Assembly (NCBI RefSeq): GCF_041224595.1
Contig: NZ_JBGFGN010000164.1
Location: 159,868 to 223,867 of the forward strand
Reading direction: 5' to 3'
Source of the DNA: Donghicola sp041224595
GTDB lineage: Bacteria; Pseudomonadota; Alphaproteobacteria; Rhodobacterales; Rhodobacteraceae
DNA: 64,000 nucleotides
Shown: positions 1-7,991 of the stretch, piece by piece
Numbering within the stretch: position 1 is the stretch's first letter
How the letters are laid out: every line of letters begins with the position of its first letter
Notes under the pieces: model-generated
The model's input: only the letters and a program-made list of their open reading frames with translations
The model's database searches: none
What the model was told of the DNA's origin: nothing
Made by a program: the position numbers and the translations under genes

Positions 1-51
1 TAATGCCCTTAGCATCGTCCCATTAGACTGAGTCGAAAGAAAGGTTTCCCG

Positions 52-1605
52 ATGATCCGTCTGTTCAGCACCTGCGCCGCTCTGGCCATTACCGCCTCTG
101 CGGCCTCGGCCGATTATGCGCTGACCATCCTTCACACCAACGACTTTCACGCCCGTTTCGAACCCATCAGCAAATATGACAGCGGCTGCTCTTCCGAGGA
201 TAACGCAGCTGGCGAATGCTTTGGCGGCAGTGCCCGCTTGGTGACAGCCGTCGAAGAGGCCCGCGCCCGCAATGAAAACACCGTCCTTTTCGATGGCGGT
301 GACCAGTTTCAGGGCACCCTGTTCTACACTTATTACAAAGGCAAACTTGCCGCCGAGATGATGAACAAACTCGGTTATGACGGCATGACCGTCGGCAACC
401 ACGAATTCGATGATGGCCCCGAAGTGCTGGCGGGCTTCATGGATGCGGTCGAGTTCCCCGTGCTGATGTCGAACGCAGATGTCTCGATGGAGCCTGCGCT
501 TGCGGACAAGCTGATGAAGTCTACCGTGATCGAGCGCAACGGCGAGAAGCTGGGCCTGATCGGTCTGACGCCCCAGAACACCGACGAGCTGGCCTCGCCC
601 GGGGATAAGGTGATCTTTACCGATCCGGTGGATGCGGTTCAGGGCGAAGTCGACAAGCTGACCGCCGAGGGCGTGAACAAGATCATCGTACTGTCGCACT
701 CGGGCTATGCGGTAGACCAGCGCGTCGCGTCAGAAACCACCGGCGTTGACGTGATCGTCGGCGGTCACACGAACACTCTTCTGGGTGAAATGGACGGCGC
801 CGAAGGCCCTTACCCCACCGTGGTCAATGACACCCAAATCCTGTCAGCCTATGCCTACGGCAAATTCCTAGGCGAGCTGAACGTCGTCTTTGATGATGAA
901 GGCAACATCATCTCGGCCAGCGGCGCTCCGATCATCATGGACGCGGCCGTGACCGAAGACGCGCCGACTGTCGAGCGCATCGCCGAAGCCGCGAAGCCGC
1001 TGGAAGAAATTCGCAGCAGAGTCGTGGCCGAGACGGCCGAAGCCATCGACGGCGACCGTAGTTCTTGCCGCGCGATGGAATGCCAGATGGGCACTCTGAT
1101 CGCGGATGCGATGCTCGACCGTGTCAAAGACCAAGGCATCCAGATCGCCATCCAGAACGGCGGCGGCGTCCGTGCCAGCATTGACGCAGGCGAAGTCACC
1201 ATGGGCGAAGTCCTGACCGTTCTGCCCTTCCAAAACACCCTTTCGACTTTCCAAGTCACGGGCCAGACCATGATCGACGCGCTGGAAAATGGTGTGAGTG
1301 AGATCGAAGAAGGAGCCGGACGTTTTCCCCAAGTCGCGGGCATGAGCTTTGTCTTTGACGCAAGCGCTGAGCCGGGCAGCCGTATCAGCGATGTGATGGT
1401 TGGCGGTGAGCCGATTGATCCTGCTGCGACCTATGGCGTTGTGTCCAACAACTACGTGCGCAACGGTGGCGACGGCTACAAGATGTTCCGCGATGCAGAG
1501 AACGCCTATGACTTCGGCCCCGATCTGGCAGACGTCACAGCGGATTACATCGCAGCCAATGCGCCCTACACGCCCTATACCGACGGCCGCATCAGCGCGA
1601 AATAA
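52..1605 (+). CDS. periplasmic 5'-nucleotidase / UshA-type metallophosphatase
   Basis: A secreted two-metal phosphoesterase of 517 aa that should strip phosphate from extracellular nucleotides. Residues 1-20 form a signal peptide ending ASA before DYA. The calcineurin-like metal motifs are visible in order: HTNDFH at 28-33, GGDQFQG at 82-88, GNHEF at 115-119, then SHSG and GGHTN. The C-terminal substrate domain carries NGGGVRASI and YVRNGGDGY, which form the nucleoside-stacking region in 5'-nucleotidases. Length fits the family. An AAAGAAAGG ribosome site precedes the ATG. It is monocistronic, closed by two hairpins at 1614-1680. Nucleosides released here could feed the salvage operon at 13.8-18.3 kb. 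The exact substrate (nucleotides or UDP-sugar) cannot be read from sequence. Confidence 0.92.
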   Translation: MIRLFSTCAALAITASAASADYALTILHTNDFHARFEPISKYDSGCSSEDNAAGECFGGSARLVTAVEEARARNENTVLFDGGDQFQGTLFYTYYKGKLAAEMMNKLGYDGMTVGNHEFDDGPEVLAGFMDAVEFPVLMSNADVSMEPALADKLMKSTVIERNGEKLGLIGLTPQNTDELASPGDKVIFTDPVDAVQGEVDKLTAEGVNKIIVLSHSGYAVDQRVASETTGVDVIVGGHTNTLLGEMDGAEGPYPTVVNDTQILSAYAYGKFLGELNVVFDDEGNIISASGAPIIMDAAVTEDAPTVERIAEAAKPLEEIRSRVVAETAEAIDGDRSSCRAMECQMGTLIADAMLDRVKDQGIQIAIQNGGGVRASIDAGEVTMGEVLTVLPFQNTLSTFQVTGQTMIDALENGVSEIEEGAGRFPQVAGMSFVFDASAEPGSRISDVMVGGEPIDPAATYGVVSNNYVRNGGDGYKMFRDAENAYDFGPDLADVTADYIAANAPYTPYTDGRISAK

Positions 1606-1613
1606 GATAAAGC

Positions 1614-1680
1614 GTGCGGGGCCGCGCCCCGCACTCATTTTGGTCAGGCCACTTCCGATGGGGAAGTGGCCTTTCTGTTT
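1614..1680 (+). terminator. tandem hairpin terminator after the 5'-nucleotidase
   Basis: Two consecutive perfect 9-10 bp stems: GTGCGGGGC/GCCCCGCAC (1614-1634), then GGCCACTTCC/GGAAGTGGCC (1647-1671) followed by a T-rich TTTCTGTTT. The second is a standard intrinsic terminator. The dispersed GAGTATTT element follows it directly. Confidence 0.8.
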
Positions 1681-1702
1681 GAGTATTTAGAGCAAAAAGA
1701 AG
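1681..1702 (+). repeat. dispersed intergenic element, copy 1
   Basis: GAGTATTT + AGAG + CAAAAAGAAG, identical over 22 nt to the copy at 41785-41806. It fills the gap exactly between the terminator T-tract (to 1680) and the TGA stop codon of the leftward MATE gene (1703-1705). Confidence 0.75.
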
Positions 1703-3025
1703 TCAGGCTGCGCTGCGTTCCAAAGCGGGGTAGCGCAGGCCAAGGGTGACCCCTCTGGCGACGAACGCGATGTTGAACGCCAGCCAGAGACCGTGATTTT
1801 CGTAAGGTGGGACAAGCGCGACAACGGAGACCACGTAAATCATAAAACTGACGATCATCATGTTACGCATGTCCTGCGAGCGGGTTGCTCCGATAAAGAT
1901 ACCGTCCAGCATCCACGCCGCCACCCCAAGGAGCGGGGCCGCCACCATCCACGGCAGGAACTCTCGCGCGGCGATGCGAACCTCGGGGGCCGTGGTCATG
2001 ATGTCGATTATGGTGCCCCCTCCGACAGCGAAGACGCAGGCTAGCAACACTGACGCGCCGACAGCCCAAGCGGAGGTCAGGACCGCACCGCGGCGCAGAA
2101 TGGGTGTGCTGCGCGCTCCGAGGGCTTGGCCAACTATCGTTTCGGCGGTGAAGGCGAAACCGTCCAGCGCGTAGGCCGTGATGTTCAGGAATTGAAGTAA
2201 AACTTGGTTGGCCGCCAGCGCCACGTCTCCGAACCGCGCGCTGACGAACAGAAATCCCATGAAGATCGCTTGCAGCAGCAAGGAGCGGATCAGGATGTCC
2301 GAGTTGACCAGCGCCATTTGACGAAGGCGCACGCGGTCCAGCACGCGGGGCCAGTCACGCCATGCGGGAACTCGAAACGCCGTCCGGCAGAGCCAGAGAC
2401 CGACGCAGAGGCCGAAGACTTCCGACATGAGTGTCGCCAGCGCCACGCCTTGGACGCCCCAGCCCAGCCCCAACACGAACCACAGGTCGAGCAGAATATT
2501 GGTGCCGTTCATGATGATCTGGATAACCAGAACGCCGCGTGTTCGTTCTTGGGCCAAGAGCCAGCCTGTAATTCCGTACAAGGCAATCGGCGCTGGGGCC
2601 GACCAGATGCGGATCGACATGTAGTCGCGGGCCAGCGCCTCGACTTCGGTCGAAGCAGGTGAGAGGGCAAACCCTGCTGCAAAGATCGGTTGCTGGAGTA
2701 GGATCAGCGCAAAGCCAGCCAGTCCGGCAATAATCAGCACCCGCGTCAGCAGCGCGGCGATTTCGGAGCGGTCGCCTGCCCCCTCGGCTTGGCTCACGAA
2801 CCCTGTGGTTCCCATGCGCAAGAAGCCAAAGATCCAATAGACCGCTGTCAGGATCACCGCGCCAATGCCGACAGCCCCAATCGGGGCAGCCTGACCCAGT
2901 TGACCAACGACCCCCGTATCCACCGCCCCGAGGATCGGCACAGTGGCATTGGACAGCACGATAGGCAGAGCGATTTTGAGCACTCTGCGATGGGTCACGG
3001 CCCGCGGTACGGGGGTGTCAGTCAT
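1703..3025 (-). CDS. MATE-family multidrug/metabolite exporter
   Basis: A 440-aa integral membrane protein with about 12 hydrophobic segments and the N-terminal MATE pattern IALPIVLSNATVPILGAVDTGVVG. The family couples export of organic cations or metabolites to Na+ or H+ entry; the sequence looks closest to the DinF-like branch. It is the last gene of a leftward trio. Its ATG lies 8 nt inside the end of the upstream thioesterase gene, so the two are probably translationally coupled. Its TGA directly abuts dispersed-element copy 1. The substrate cannot be predicted; pairing with two thioesterases may hint at an acid released from CoA, but that is inference. Confidence 0.88.
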   Translation of the reverse strand: MTDTPVPRAVTHRRVLKIALPIVLSNATVPILGAVDTGVVGQLGQAAPIGAVGIGAVILTAVYWIFGFLRMGTTGFVSQAEGAGDRSEIAALLTRVLIIAGLAGFALILLQQPIFAAGFALSPASTEVEALARDYMSIRIWSAPAPIALYGITGWLLAQERTRGVLVIQIIMNGTNILLDLWFVLGLGWGVQGVALATLMSEVFGLCVGLWLCRTAFRVPAWRDWPRVLDRVRLRQMALVNSDILIRSLLLQAIFMGFLFVSARFGDVALAANQVLLQFLNITAYALDGFAFTAETIVGQALGARSTPILRRGAVLTSAWAVGASVLLACVFAVGGGTIIDIMTTAPEVRIAAREFLPWMVAAPLLGVAAWMLDGIFIGATRSQDMRNMMIVSFMIYVVSVVALVPPYENHGLWLAFNIAFVARGVTLGLRYPALERSAA

Positions 3026-3509
3026 TCTTTTGGGGCATCATGAAATGCCCCGTCGCCTGAGCAAACAGCTTCTCGCGGTTGTCCTGCCATGCCTCGACGT
3101 GGACGCTTGCGTAGCGGCGGCCCGAGCGGTTCACCCGTGCACGGGCATAGGCGTCGCGCGGCAGGCCAGAGCGCAGATAATCCACTGTGAAGTCGATTGT
3201 CTTGGGCATCCGCAAAGGCGGCAATTCATGGCTGTCGCTCTCGATGCTGGGCCAGATCATTTGCCAGCTGAGTTCGATAATCGCGGCCGTTTCCAGAAAC
3301 GCCGCCGTCGCGCCCCCATGCAGGGCGGGCAGCATCGGATTGCCAATCAGCTTTTCGTCATAATTCATGGTCGCGGTCAGTTCATCCCCGCGGCGATCAA
3401 AACTGATCCCAAGGAACTGGATGTAAGGCACGCGCTCGACCAGAGCGGAGAGCGCGGCGTCGCGACGTTGTTTCACCACTTGAACGGGTTCGGGGCGGGG
3501 ACGGCTCAT
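3018..3509 (-). CDS. PaaI-like hotdog thioesterase (second of pair)
   Basis: A 163-aa single-hotdog-fold protein likely to hydrolyse acyl- or aryl-CoA thioesters. The family signature is seen as NPMLPALHGGATAAFLETAA, where the HGG loop and following helix line the active site, and the later strands contain TIDFTVDYLRSG. The start at 3509 is chosen because a GAGAGG ribosome site precedes it and its ATG overlaps the upstream gene's stop as ATGA. It overlaps the MATE gene by 8 nt. It is a diverged paralogue of its neighbour at 3506-3931 (shared HGGA and the D-x-R/T-x-DY-R pattern), so the pair may be a tandem duplication. Confidence 0.82.
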   Translation of the reverse strand: MSRPRPEPVQVVKQRRDAALSALVERVPYIQFLGISFDRRGDELTATMNYDEKLIGNPMLPALHGGATAAFLETAAIIELSWQMIWPSIESDSHELPPLRMPKTIDFTVDYLRSGLPRDAYARARVNRSGRRYASVHVEAWQDNREKLFAQATGHFMMPQKND

Positions 3510-3931
3510 TTCGACCTCTCGAAAGTAAAGGCACCGGTGGCCGTGGCGACGGGGCGCGCAGTGTCTTCGTCCACCGCCTCGGCGCGGACAAAGGCAACAC
3601 TGCGGGTCACTTGGTAACAATAGGCACGGGTGCGGATGGTCTGACCGGGTGTCGCGGCACGCATGTAGTCGATTCGCAAATCAATGGTCGCGGTCGAAGT
3701 GGGCGCGTCAGGATGGCTCATGACCGCCGCTCCGCTGCAGGTATCCATCAGTGCGCTGACGGCACCACCATGGATCACGCCCGTGTCGGGATCGCCGATG
3801 AGCTTGGTGTCATAGGGCATTTCGATCACGGCCTCGCCATCTCCAATCTCGACCAGATTCATACCCAACGCCCGAGAGTGGGGAATCGCCTGTATAAACT
3901 GCGCTGCGATTTTCGCCTTGTCCGCGCTCAT
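3506..3931 (-). CDS. PaaI-family hotdog thioesterase (first of pair)
   Basis: A 141-aa hotdog-fold thioesterase. The motif DTGVIHGGAVSALMDTCSGAA contains the HGG and the acidic helix residue typical of the PaaI/4-hydroxybenzoyl-CoA thioesterase group, followed by TIDLRIDYMRAA. It probably clears dead-end acyl-CoA esters in the cytosol. The start at 3931 matches the conserved length; longer in-frame extensions run antisense through the divergent merR gene. It heads the leftward thioesterase-thioesterase-MATE operon and lies 117 bp from the divergent MerR gene at 4049, so that regulator may control it. The acyl substrate is unknown. Confidence 0.84.
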   Translation of the reverse strand: MSADKAKIAAQFIQAIPHSRALGMNLVEIGDGEAVIEMPYDTKLIGDPDTGVIHGGAVSALMDTCSGAAVMSHPDAPTSTATIDLRIDYMRAATPGQTIRTRAYCYQVTRSVAFVRAEAVDEDTARPVATATGAFTFERSK

Positions 3932-4048
3932 ATTGGTAAACTCCTTGGTTGCTCTTGGTATGGAGCATTCACGCCGCGTCCGTAAAGGGTGACAGTTGCC
4001 CTGCCCCATTGTTCGCCCTACGCTCCGGCTCAACCAAGGAGGAGCCAG

Positions 4049-4426
4049 ATGTCCGAGACTCGTCTCAGCTTCAAAGAAATGTGTGCCAAGTTCGACGTTA
4101 CCCCGCGCACCCTGCGCTACTACGAGTATATCGAACTGCTCGCCCCCGAGCGCGAAGGGCGGTCGCGCTTTTATGCGCCTCGTGACGTGGCGCGTATGAC
4201 GCTGATTCTGCGCGGACGCCGGTTCGGCTTCCAACTCGAAGAAATTCGCCAGTGGCTGCTGATCTACGAAAAAGAAGGTACCACGGCCCAGATGGAAGCA
4301 TGGATCGAGATGGCAAACCGCCAGCTAGGCGAGTTGCACGAGCAGCAAACCCAGATCGAAACCGCCATGACAGAGCTGCGACAGCTGCGGGATGAAGTGC
4401 AAGAGAGCCTTCTGAAAGAAAAATGA
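4049..4426 (+). CDS. MerR-family transcriptional regulator (first paralogue)
   Basis: A 125-aa MerR-type regulator. The N-terminal winged helix-turn-helix reads FKEMCAKFDVTPRTLRYYE (about residues 8-26), followed by the wing and the LRGRRFGFQLEEI helix. The C-terminal third is a dimerisation coiled coil rich in E, Q and L. There are no cysteines, so it is not a metal or redox sensor; it resembles regulators of acyl-CoA catabolism such as LiuR. The ATG at 4049 follows an AAGGAGGAG ribosome site. It is divergent from the thioesterase operon and 135 bp upstream of a second MerR gene with the same DVTPRTLR-YE core, suggesting local duplication. Ligand unknown. Confidence 0.87.
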   Translation: MSETRLSFKEMCAKFDVTPRTLRYYEYIELLAPEREGRSRFYAPRDVARMTLILRGRRFGFQLEEIRQWLLIYEKEGTTAQMEAWIEMANRQLGELHEQQTQIETAMTELRQLRDEVQESLLKEK

Positions 4427-4481
4427 ACCGTTCAGTTCAAAAGTGACCCTCCGTCACACAAAAAGGTGACGTGACGTACCG

Positions 4482-4509
4482 TTTACGTCAACGTCAACTC
4501 TTGTAGTAT
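4482..4509 (+). promoter_or_regulatory. LiuR-like operator overlapping a promoter for merR2-fadE
   Basis: TTTACGTCAACGTCAA (4482-4497) matches, at 14 of 16 positions, the TTTACGTAAACGTAAA type consensus I recall for LiuR-class MerR regulators of fatty-acid and branched-chain acyl-CoA catabolism. Just upstream lie more ACGT units in inverted order (GTGACGTGACGTA, 4467-4479). TAGTAT (4504-4509) is a possible -10, placing the operator across the -35/spacer region as is usual for MerR regulators. The consensus is from memory and should be checked. Confidence 0.5.
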
Positions 4510-4561
4510 GGTGTGACCAGAAACCGAATTCTGGTGCGCGAACACTATCAGGAGACCCGTC

Positions 4562-4963
4562 ATGGACGATCGCATCATGACCATCCGCGAAATGTGCGAG
4601 GCCTATGACGTAACGCCTCGGACGCTTCGCTTTTACGAAGCCAAAGAGCTTATCTTTCCTATTCGTGACGGGCAAAAGCGCCTGTTCACCAAACGTGACC
4701 GTGCGCGGCTCAAGCTGATCCTGCGCGGCAAACGGTTCGGTTTCAGCCTCGAAGAAATCCGCCAGCTTCTGGACCTGTACCACATGGGCGACCAGCAGCT
4801 GACACAGCTGTCCCGCACCCACGAGGTCGGGCTGGAGCGCCTGCACGCCATGGAGCAGCAGCGTGACGAGCTGAACGAGGCCATCGACGATCTGAAGGAC
4901 CAGCTGAAGTGGGCGGAGAAAGTCATCGCCTCGCTGAAGCAGACGAATAAAGCGGCCGAGTAA
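4562..4963 (+). CDS. MerR-family transcriptional regulator (second paralogue)
   Basis: A 133-aa MerR-type regulator starting with an AGGAGA ribosome site. The helix-turn-helix IREMCEAYDVTPRTLRFYE is followed by LILRGKRFGFSLEEIRQLL and a long C-terminal coiled coil. There are no cysteines. It shares the DNA-binding core with the regulator at 4049-4426 but the coiled coils differ, so the two may dimerise separately and sense different ligands. It ends 27 nt before the acyl-CoA dehydrogenase gene and is probably co-transcribed with it. The operator-like repeat at 4482-4497 suggests autoregulation. By position it is the best candidate regulator of this beta-oxidation cluster. Confidence 0.88.
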   Translation: MDDRIMTIREMCEAYDVTPRTLRFYEAKELIFPIRDGQKRLFTKRDRARLKLILRGKRFGFSLEEIRQLLDLYHMGDQQLTQLSRTHEVGLERLHAMEQQRDELNEAIDDLKDQLKWAEKVIASLKQTNKAAE

Positions 4964-4990
4964 TCCGCCGCGACCAAGGGAGAGAGACCA

Positions 4991-6769
4991 ATGCCGACCT
5001 ATACCGCTCCGGTAAAGGACATGCAGTTCATCCTGCACGATGTTCTGAATGTCGCCCAATCCGATATCCCCGGCTATGACGAGCTGGACCGCGATACCAC
5101 GCAGGCCATCCTGGACGAGGCTGCAAAGCTGTCGGAAAACGTTCTGGCGCCGCTGAACAAAGTGGGCGACGAACAAGGGTGCAAACTGGAAAATGGCGTC
5201 GTGACCACCCCCGAGGGGTTCAAGGACGCGTATGACCAGATGTGCGAGGGCGGTTGGATCGGTCTGGACTGCGACCCCGAATATGGCGGTCAGGGCATGC
5301 CCTACTTGGTGAACTCTGCCGTGGGCGAGATGTTCGTGTCGGCCAACATGGCCTTCAACATGTATCAGGGCCTGTCTCATGGCGCGATCTCGGCGATCCA
5401 GACCCACGGCTCGCCCGAGCAGAAGGCCAAATACTTGCCCAACATGATCGAGGGTAAATGGTCCGGCACCATGAACCTGACCGAACCCCACTGCGGCACC
5501 GATCTGGGCCTGATCCGCACCAAGGCAGAGCCGCAGGACGACGGCAGTTACAAGATCACCGGCTCCAAGATCTGGATCTCGGCGGGTGAGCATGACCTGA
5601 CGGACAACATCATCCATCTGGTGCTGGCCAAAGCCCCCGGCGGCGGCGAAGGCACCAAGGGGATTTCTCTGTTCATCGTGCCCAAATTCATGGTGAACGA
5701 GGATGGCTCACTGGGGGATCGCAATGCGGTGTCTTGTGGCGGCCTCGAGCACAAGATGGGCATCCACGGCAACGCGACATGTGTGATGAACTATGACGGC
5801 GCGACCGGCTATCTGATCGGCGAAATGCACAAAGGCATGCGCGCCATGTTCACCATGATGAACGAAGCCCGTCTGGGTGTAGGCCTGCAAGGCTATGCCC
5901 AAGGCGCTGTCGCCTACCAGAACGCTCTGGGCTTTGCCCGCGAGCGTCTGCAGGGCCGCGAAGTCAAGGGTGTGCAGAACCCCGATGGCCCCGCAGATCC
6001 GATCATTGTGCACCCCGATGTGCGCCGCAACCTTCTGATGCAAAAGAGCTTCACCGAAGGAGCGCGGGCGTTCACCTTCTGGGGCGCCAAGATGATCGAC
6101 GAAGCGCACCGCAAATCGGACGCCGATGCGGATGCCATGATTTCGCTGCTGACACCGGTCATCAAAGGCTTTCTGACAGACAAAGGTTTCGAGACCACCG
6201 TTCTGGCTCAGCAGACCCTTGGCGGGTCGGGCTTTACCAAGGAATGGGGGCTGGAGCAGTTCGTCCGCGATGCCCGTATCACCATGATCTACGAGGGCAC
6301 CAACGGCATCCAATCTCTGGACCTTGTGGGCCGCAAGCTGGCGATGAATGGCGGCAAAACCATCATGGCGTTCTTTGACATGGTGAAGAATTACATCAAA
6401 GAGAACGAGGGCAACGAGGCGCTGAAAGCCAACTTCCTTGATCCGCTGAAAAAGGCGAGCAAGGACCTGCAAGCGGCGGGCATGTACTTCATGCAGAACG
6501 GCATGAAGAACCCGCACAACGCGCTTTCTGGCAGCTATGACTTCATGCACCTGTTCGGGCACGTGTGTCTGGGCCTGATGTGGTCGAAGATGGCGCAGGC
6601 GTCCTATGCGGCGCTGAAAAACGGCACATCGGACCCCGAGTTCTACCAGACCAAGATCGAAACAGGCCGGTTCTACATGGCGCGCCAACTGCCCGCCACC
6701 GCATTGCACCTGTCGCGTATTGAGACCGGCGCTGATACGGTGATGACGCTGGAGGCCGCTAACTTCTGA
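4991..6769 (+). CDS. acyl-CoA dehydrogenase (FadE-like, large form)
   Basis: A 592-aa FAD-dependent acyl-CoA dehydrogenase that should introduce the trans-2 double bond in the first step of beta-oxidation. It has the N-terminal helical domain, the beta-domain motif MNLTEPHCGTDLG, the second flavin segment KIWISAGEHDLTDN, and IYEGTNGIQSLDLVGRK, which carries the conserved catalytic-base and Asn-Gly-Ile-Gln region. The extra C-terminal about 150 aa is the extension found in ~590-aa bacterial forms. A GGGAGAGAG ribosome site precedes the ATG. It follows merR2 by 27 nt and precedes thiolase and FadB genes in the same direction. Chain-length preference is not visible. Confidence 0.92.
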   Translation: MPTYTAPVKDMQFILHDVLNVAQSDIPGYDELDRDTTQAILDEAAKLSENVLAPLNKVGDEQGCKLENGVVTTPEGFKDAYDQMCEGGWIGLDCDPEYGGQGMPYLVNSAVGEMFVSANMAFNMYQGLSHGAISAIQTHGSPEQKAKYLPNMIEGKWSGTMNLTEPHCGTDLGLIRTKAEPQDDGSYKITGSKIWISAGEHDLTDNIIHLVLAKAPGGGEGTKGISLFIVPKFMVNEDGSLGDRNAVSCGGLEHKMGIHGNATCVMNYDGATGYLIGEMHKGMRAMFTMMNEARLGVGLQGYAQGAVAYQNALGFARERLQGREVKGVQNPDGPADPIIVHPDVRRNLLMQKSFTEGARAFTFWGAKMIDEAHRKSDADADAMISLLTPVIKGFLTDKGFETTVLAQQTLGGSGFTKEWGLEQFVRDARITMIYEGTNGIQSLDLVGRKLAMNGGKTIMAFFDMVKNYIKENEGNEALKANFLDPLKKASKDLQAAGMYFMQNGMKNPHNALSGSYDFMHLFGHVCLGLMWSKMAQASYAALKNGTSDPEFYQTKIETGRFYMARQLPATALHLSRIETGADTVMTLEAANF

Positions 6770-6821
6770 TCAGCCACAGGGGCCGGCACCTTCGGCCCCA
6801 TCTGATCAAACCGAGGAACCT

Positions 6822-7034
6822 ATGCCCAAACGCCTGCGCCTGACCCGCCGATTTCCTGTTGCCATGACCGAAGACGGCTACCGCCGCCTTCGCCGCTTTG
6901 CACAGGAGGCGGGGCTTGATGAGGGGGAAGCCCTGTCGTTCATCTTTGAAAACTTCGACAGCGTGATGCACGAGGAGCGCTTTCCCCATCGCCTGCGCTT
7001 GTTCAACTCGGAACTCGAGGCGCGGAAACGGTGA
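6822..7034 (+). CDS. small ribbon-helix-helix-like protein (70 aa)
   Basis: A 70-aa basic protein with a GAGGAA ribosome site. The pattern RRFPVAMTEDGYRRLRRFAQEAGLD, then EALSFIFENF, looks like a ribbon-helix-helix fold: one short beta-strand followed by two helices, as in CopG/Arc or antitoxin DNA-binding proteins. It lies 52 nt after the acyl-CoA dehydrogenase gene in the same direction. No toxin-like partner is adjacent. It could be a small regulator of the cluster or simply a conserved lineage-specific protein; the fold call is from pattern alone. Confidence 0.7.
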   Translation: MPKRLRLTRRFPVAMTEDGYRRLRRFAQEAGLDEGEALSFIFENFDSVMHEERFPHRLRLFNSELEARKR

Positions 7035-7059
7035 AGTCGGTTCTGGTGGATATGTCAGA

Positions 7060-7096
7060 GCGCCTTCGGCGCGAGGGTATTTTTACCAAGAAAGAG
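7060..7096 (+). repeat. short hairpin plus diverged dispersed-element copy 2
   Basis: GCGCC-TTC-GGCGC (7060-7072) is followed by GAGGGTATTTTT and then ACCAAGAAAGAG. This is the usual arrangement of hairpin then GAGTATTT/AAGAAG element, here with base changes. It probably ends the 70-aa gene's transcript. The remaining part of the 287-bp gap (7097-7255) shows nothing I can name. Confidence 0.5.
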
Positions 7097-7255
7097 AGGC
7101 AGATCACCCCGCTCCGGATCGGGTCGCGCGCCGCGACTGCGGTACATCCGAAACGGGGCTCTTCCTTGGGCGGTCATCGGCTCCCCAGCCTGTACCGCGA
7201 GATCAAACTTTGGTGATTCTGGTTAAAGGCTGATGATCCGCAGAAAGGTTTAAGG

Positions 7256-7277
7256 CTTCTTTTTGCTGCAAATACTC
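7256..7277 (-). repeat. dispersed intergenic element, copy 3 (minus orientation)
   Basis: Plus-strand CTTCTTTTTG...AAATACTC, i.e. GAGTATTT + GCAG + CAAAAAGAAG on the minus strand. It lies 45 bp before the GST start and forms a widely spaced inverted pair with copy 2. Confidence 0.7.
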
Positions 7278-7321
7278 AACTGTTGGACCCCATCGGTCAG
7301 AACCGGAAAAGGAATTTAGAA

Positions 7322-7960
7322 ATGACGATCAAGCTGCATTGTTTCGGAGAGAGCGGACATTCCTATAAAGCCGCTTTGGCATTGGAGCTGTCCGGTCTGG
7401 AGTGGGAGCCGGTCTATATCGATTTCTTTAATGGAGAGACGCGCGGGCAAGCCTACCGCACCGAAGTGAACGAGATGGGCGAAGCGCCAGTATTGGTGGA
7501 TGGCGATCTGAAGCTAACACAATCGGCGGTGATCCAGCGGTACATCGGCGAGAAGACCGGTAAATTCGGTGGCACTACGCCGGAGGAAGAGCGCGAAGTT
7601 CTGCGCTGGCAGTTTTGGGACAATCACAAGCTCTCGTCCTTTGCTGGCATCGCGCGGTTCCTGCTGAACTTTATGCCTGAGGACAAGCGCCAGTCCGAGG
7701 TGATCGCATTCTTGCAGGGGCGCTTGAAAGGCACTTATGCCATTCTCGACAAACACCTTGAGGGCCGCGACTGGATCGTAGGGGACGGTGTAACCAACGC
7801 TGACCTGACCTGCTGCGGCTATCTGTTCTACCCCGAGGAGTTCGGCTTTGACCGTGCCGAATGGCCAAACATCGACGCCTGGCTGGACCGCATCAGCGCC
7901 CTGCCCGGCTGGAAACACCCGTATGACCTCATGCCTGGCAACCCGTCGGACCGGGCCTGA
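7322..7960 (+). CDS. glutathione S-transferase family protein
   Basis: A 212-aa cytosolic GST-like protein. The N-terminal thioredoxin-like domain (about 1-80) contains LHCFGESGHSYKAALALEL, the NEMGEAPVLVDGDLKLTQS segment with the cis-Pro (residue P preceding VLV) and the glutathione gamma-Glu-binding Gln-Ser. The C-terminal helical domain follows, with DWIVGDGVTNADLTCCGYL matching the N-capping box. The ATG at 7322 follows AAAGGA. It sits 31 nt before the thiolase gene, so it may be co-transcribed with beta-oxidation genes and detoxify electrophilic enoyl intermediates, but that is inference. Confidence 0.88.
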   Translation: MTIKLHCFGESGHSYKAALALELSGLEWEPVYIDFFNGETRGQAYRTEVNEMGEAPVLVDGDLKLTQSAVIQRYIGEKTGKFGGTTPEEEREVLRWQFWDNHKLSSFAGIARFLLNFMPEDKRQSEVIAFLQGRLKGTYAILDKHLEGRDWIVGDGVTNADLTCCGYLFYPEEFGFDRAEWPNIDAWLDRISALPGWKHPYDLMPGNPSDRA

Positions 7961-7991
7961 CACACAAATATCTGACTAGGAGGAGAGGCAG

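Noticed and set aside
7031..7216. 61-aa frame starting GTG within the stop of the 70-aa gene
   Set aside because: It runs through a terminator-like hairpin and a diverged copy of the dispersed element, lacks a ribosome site and resembles no protein.
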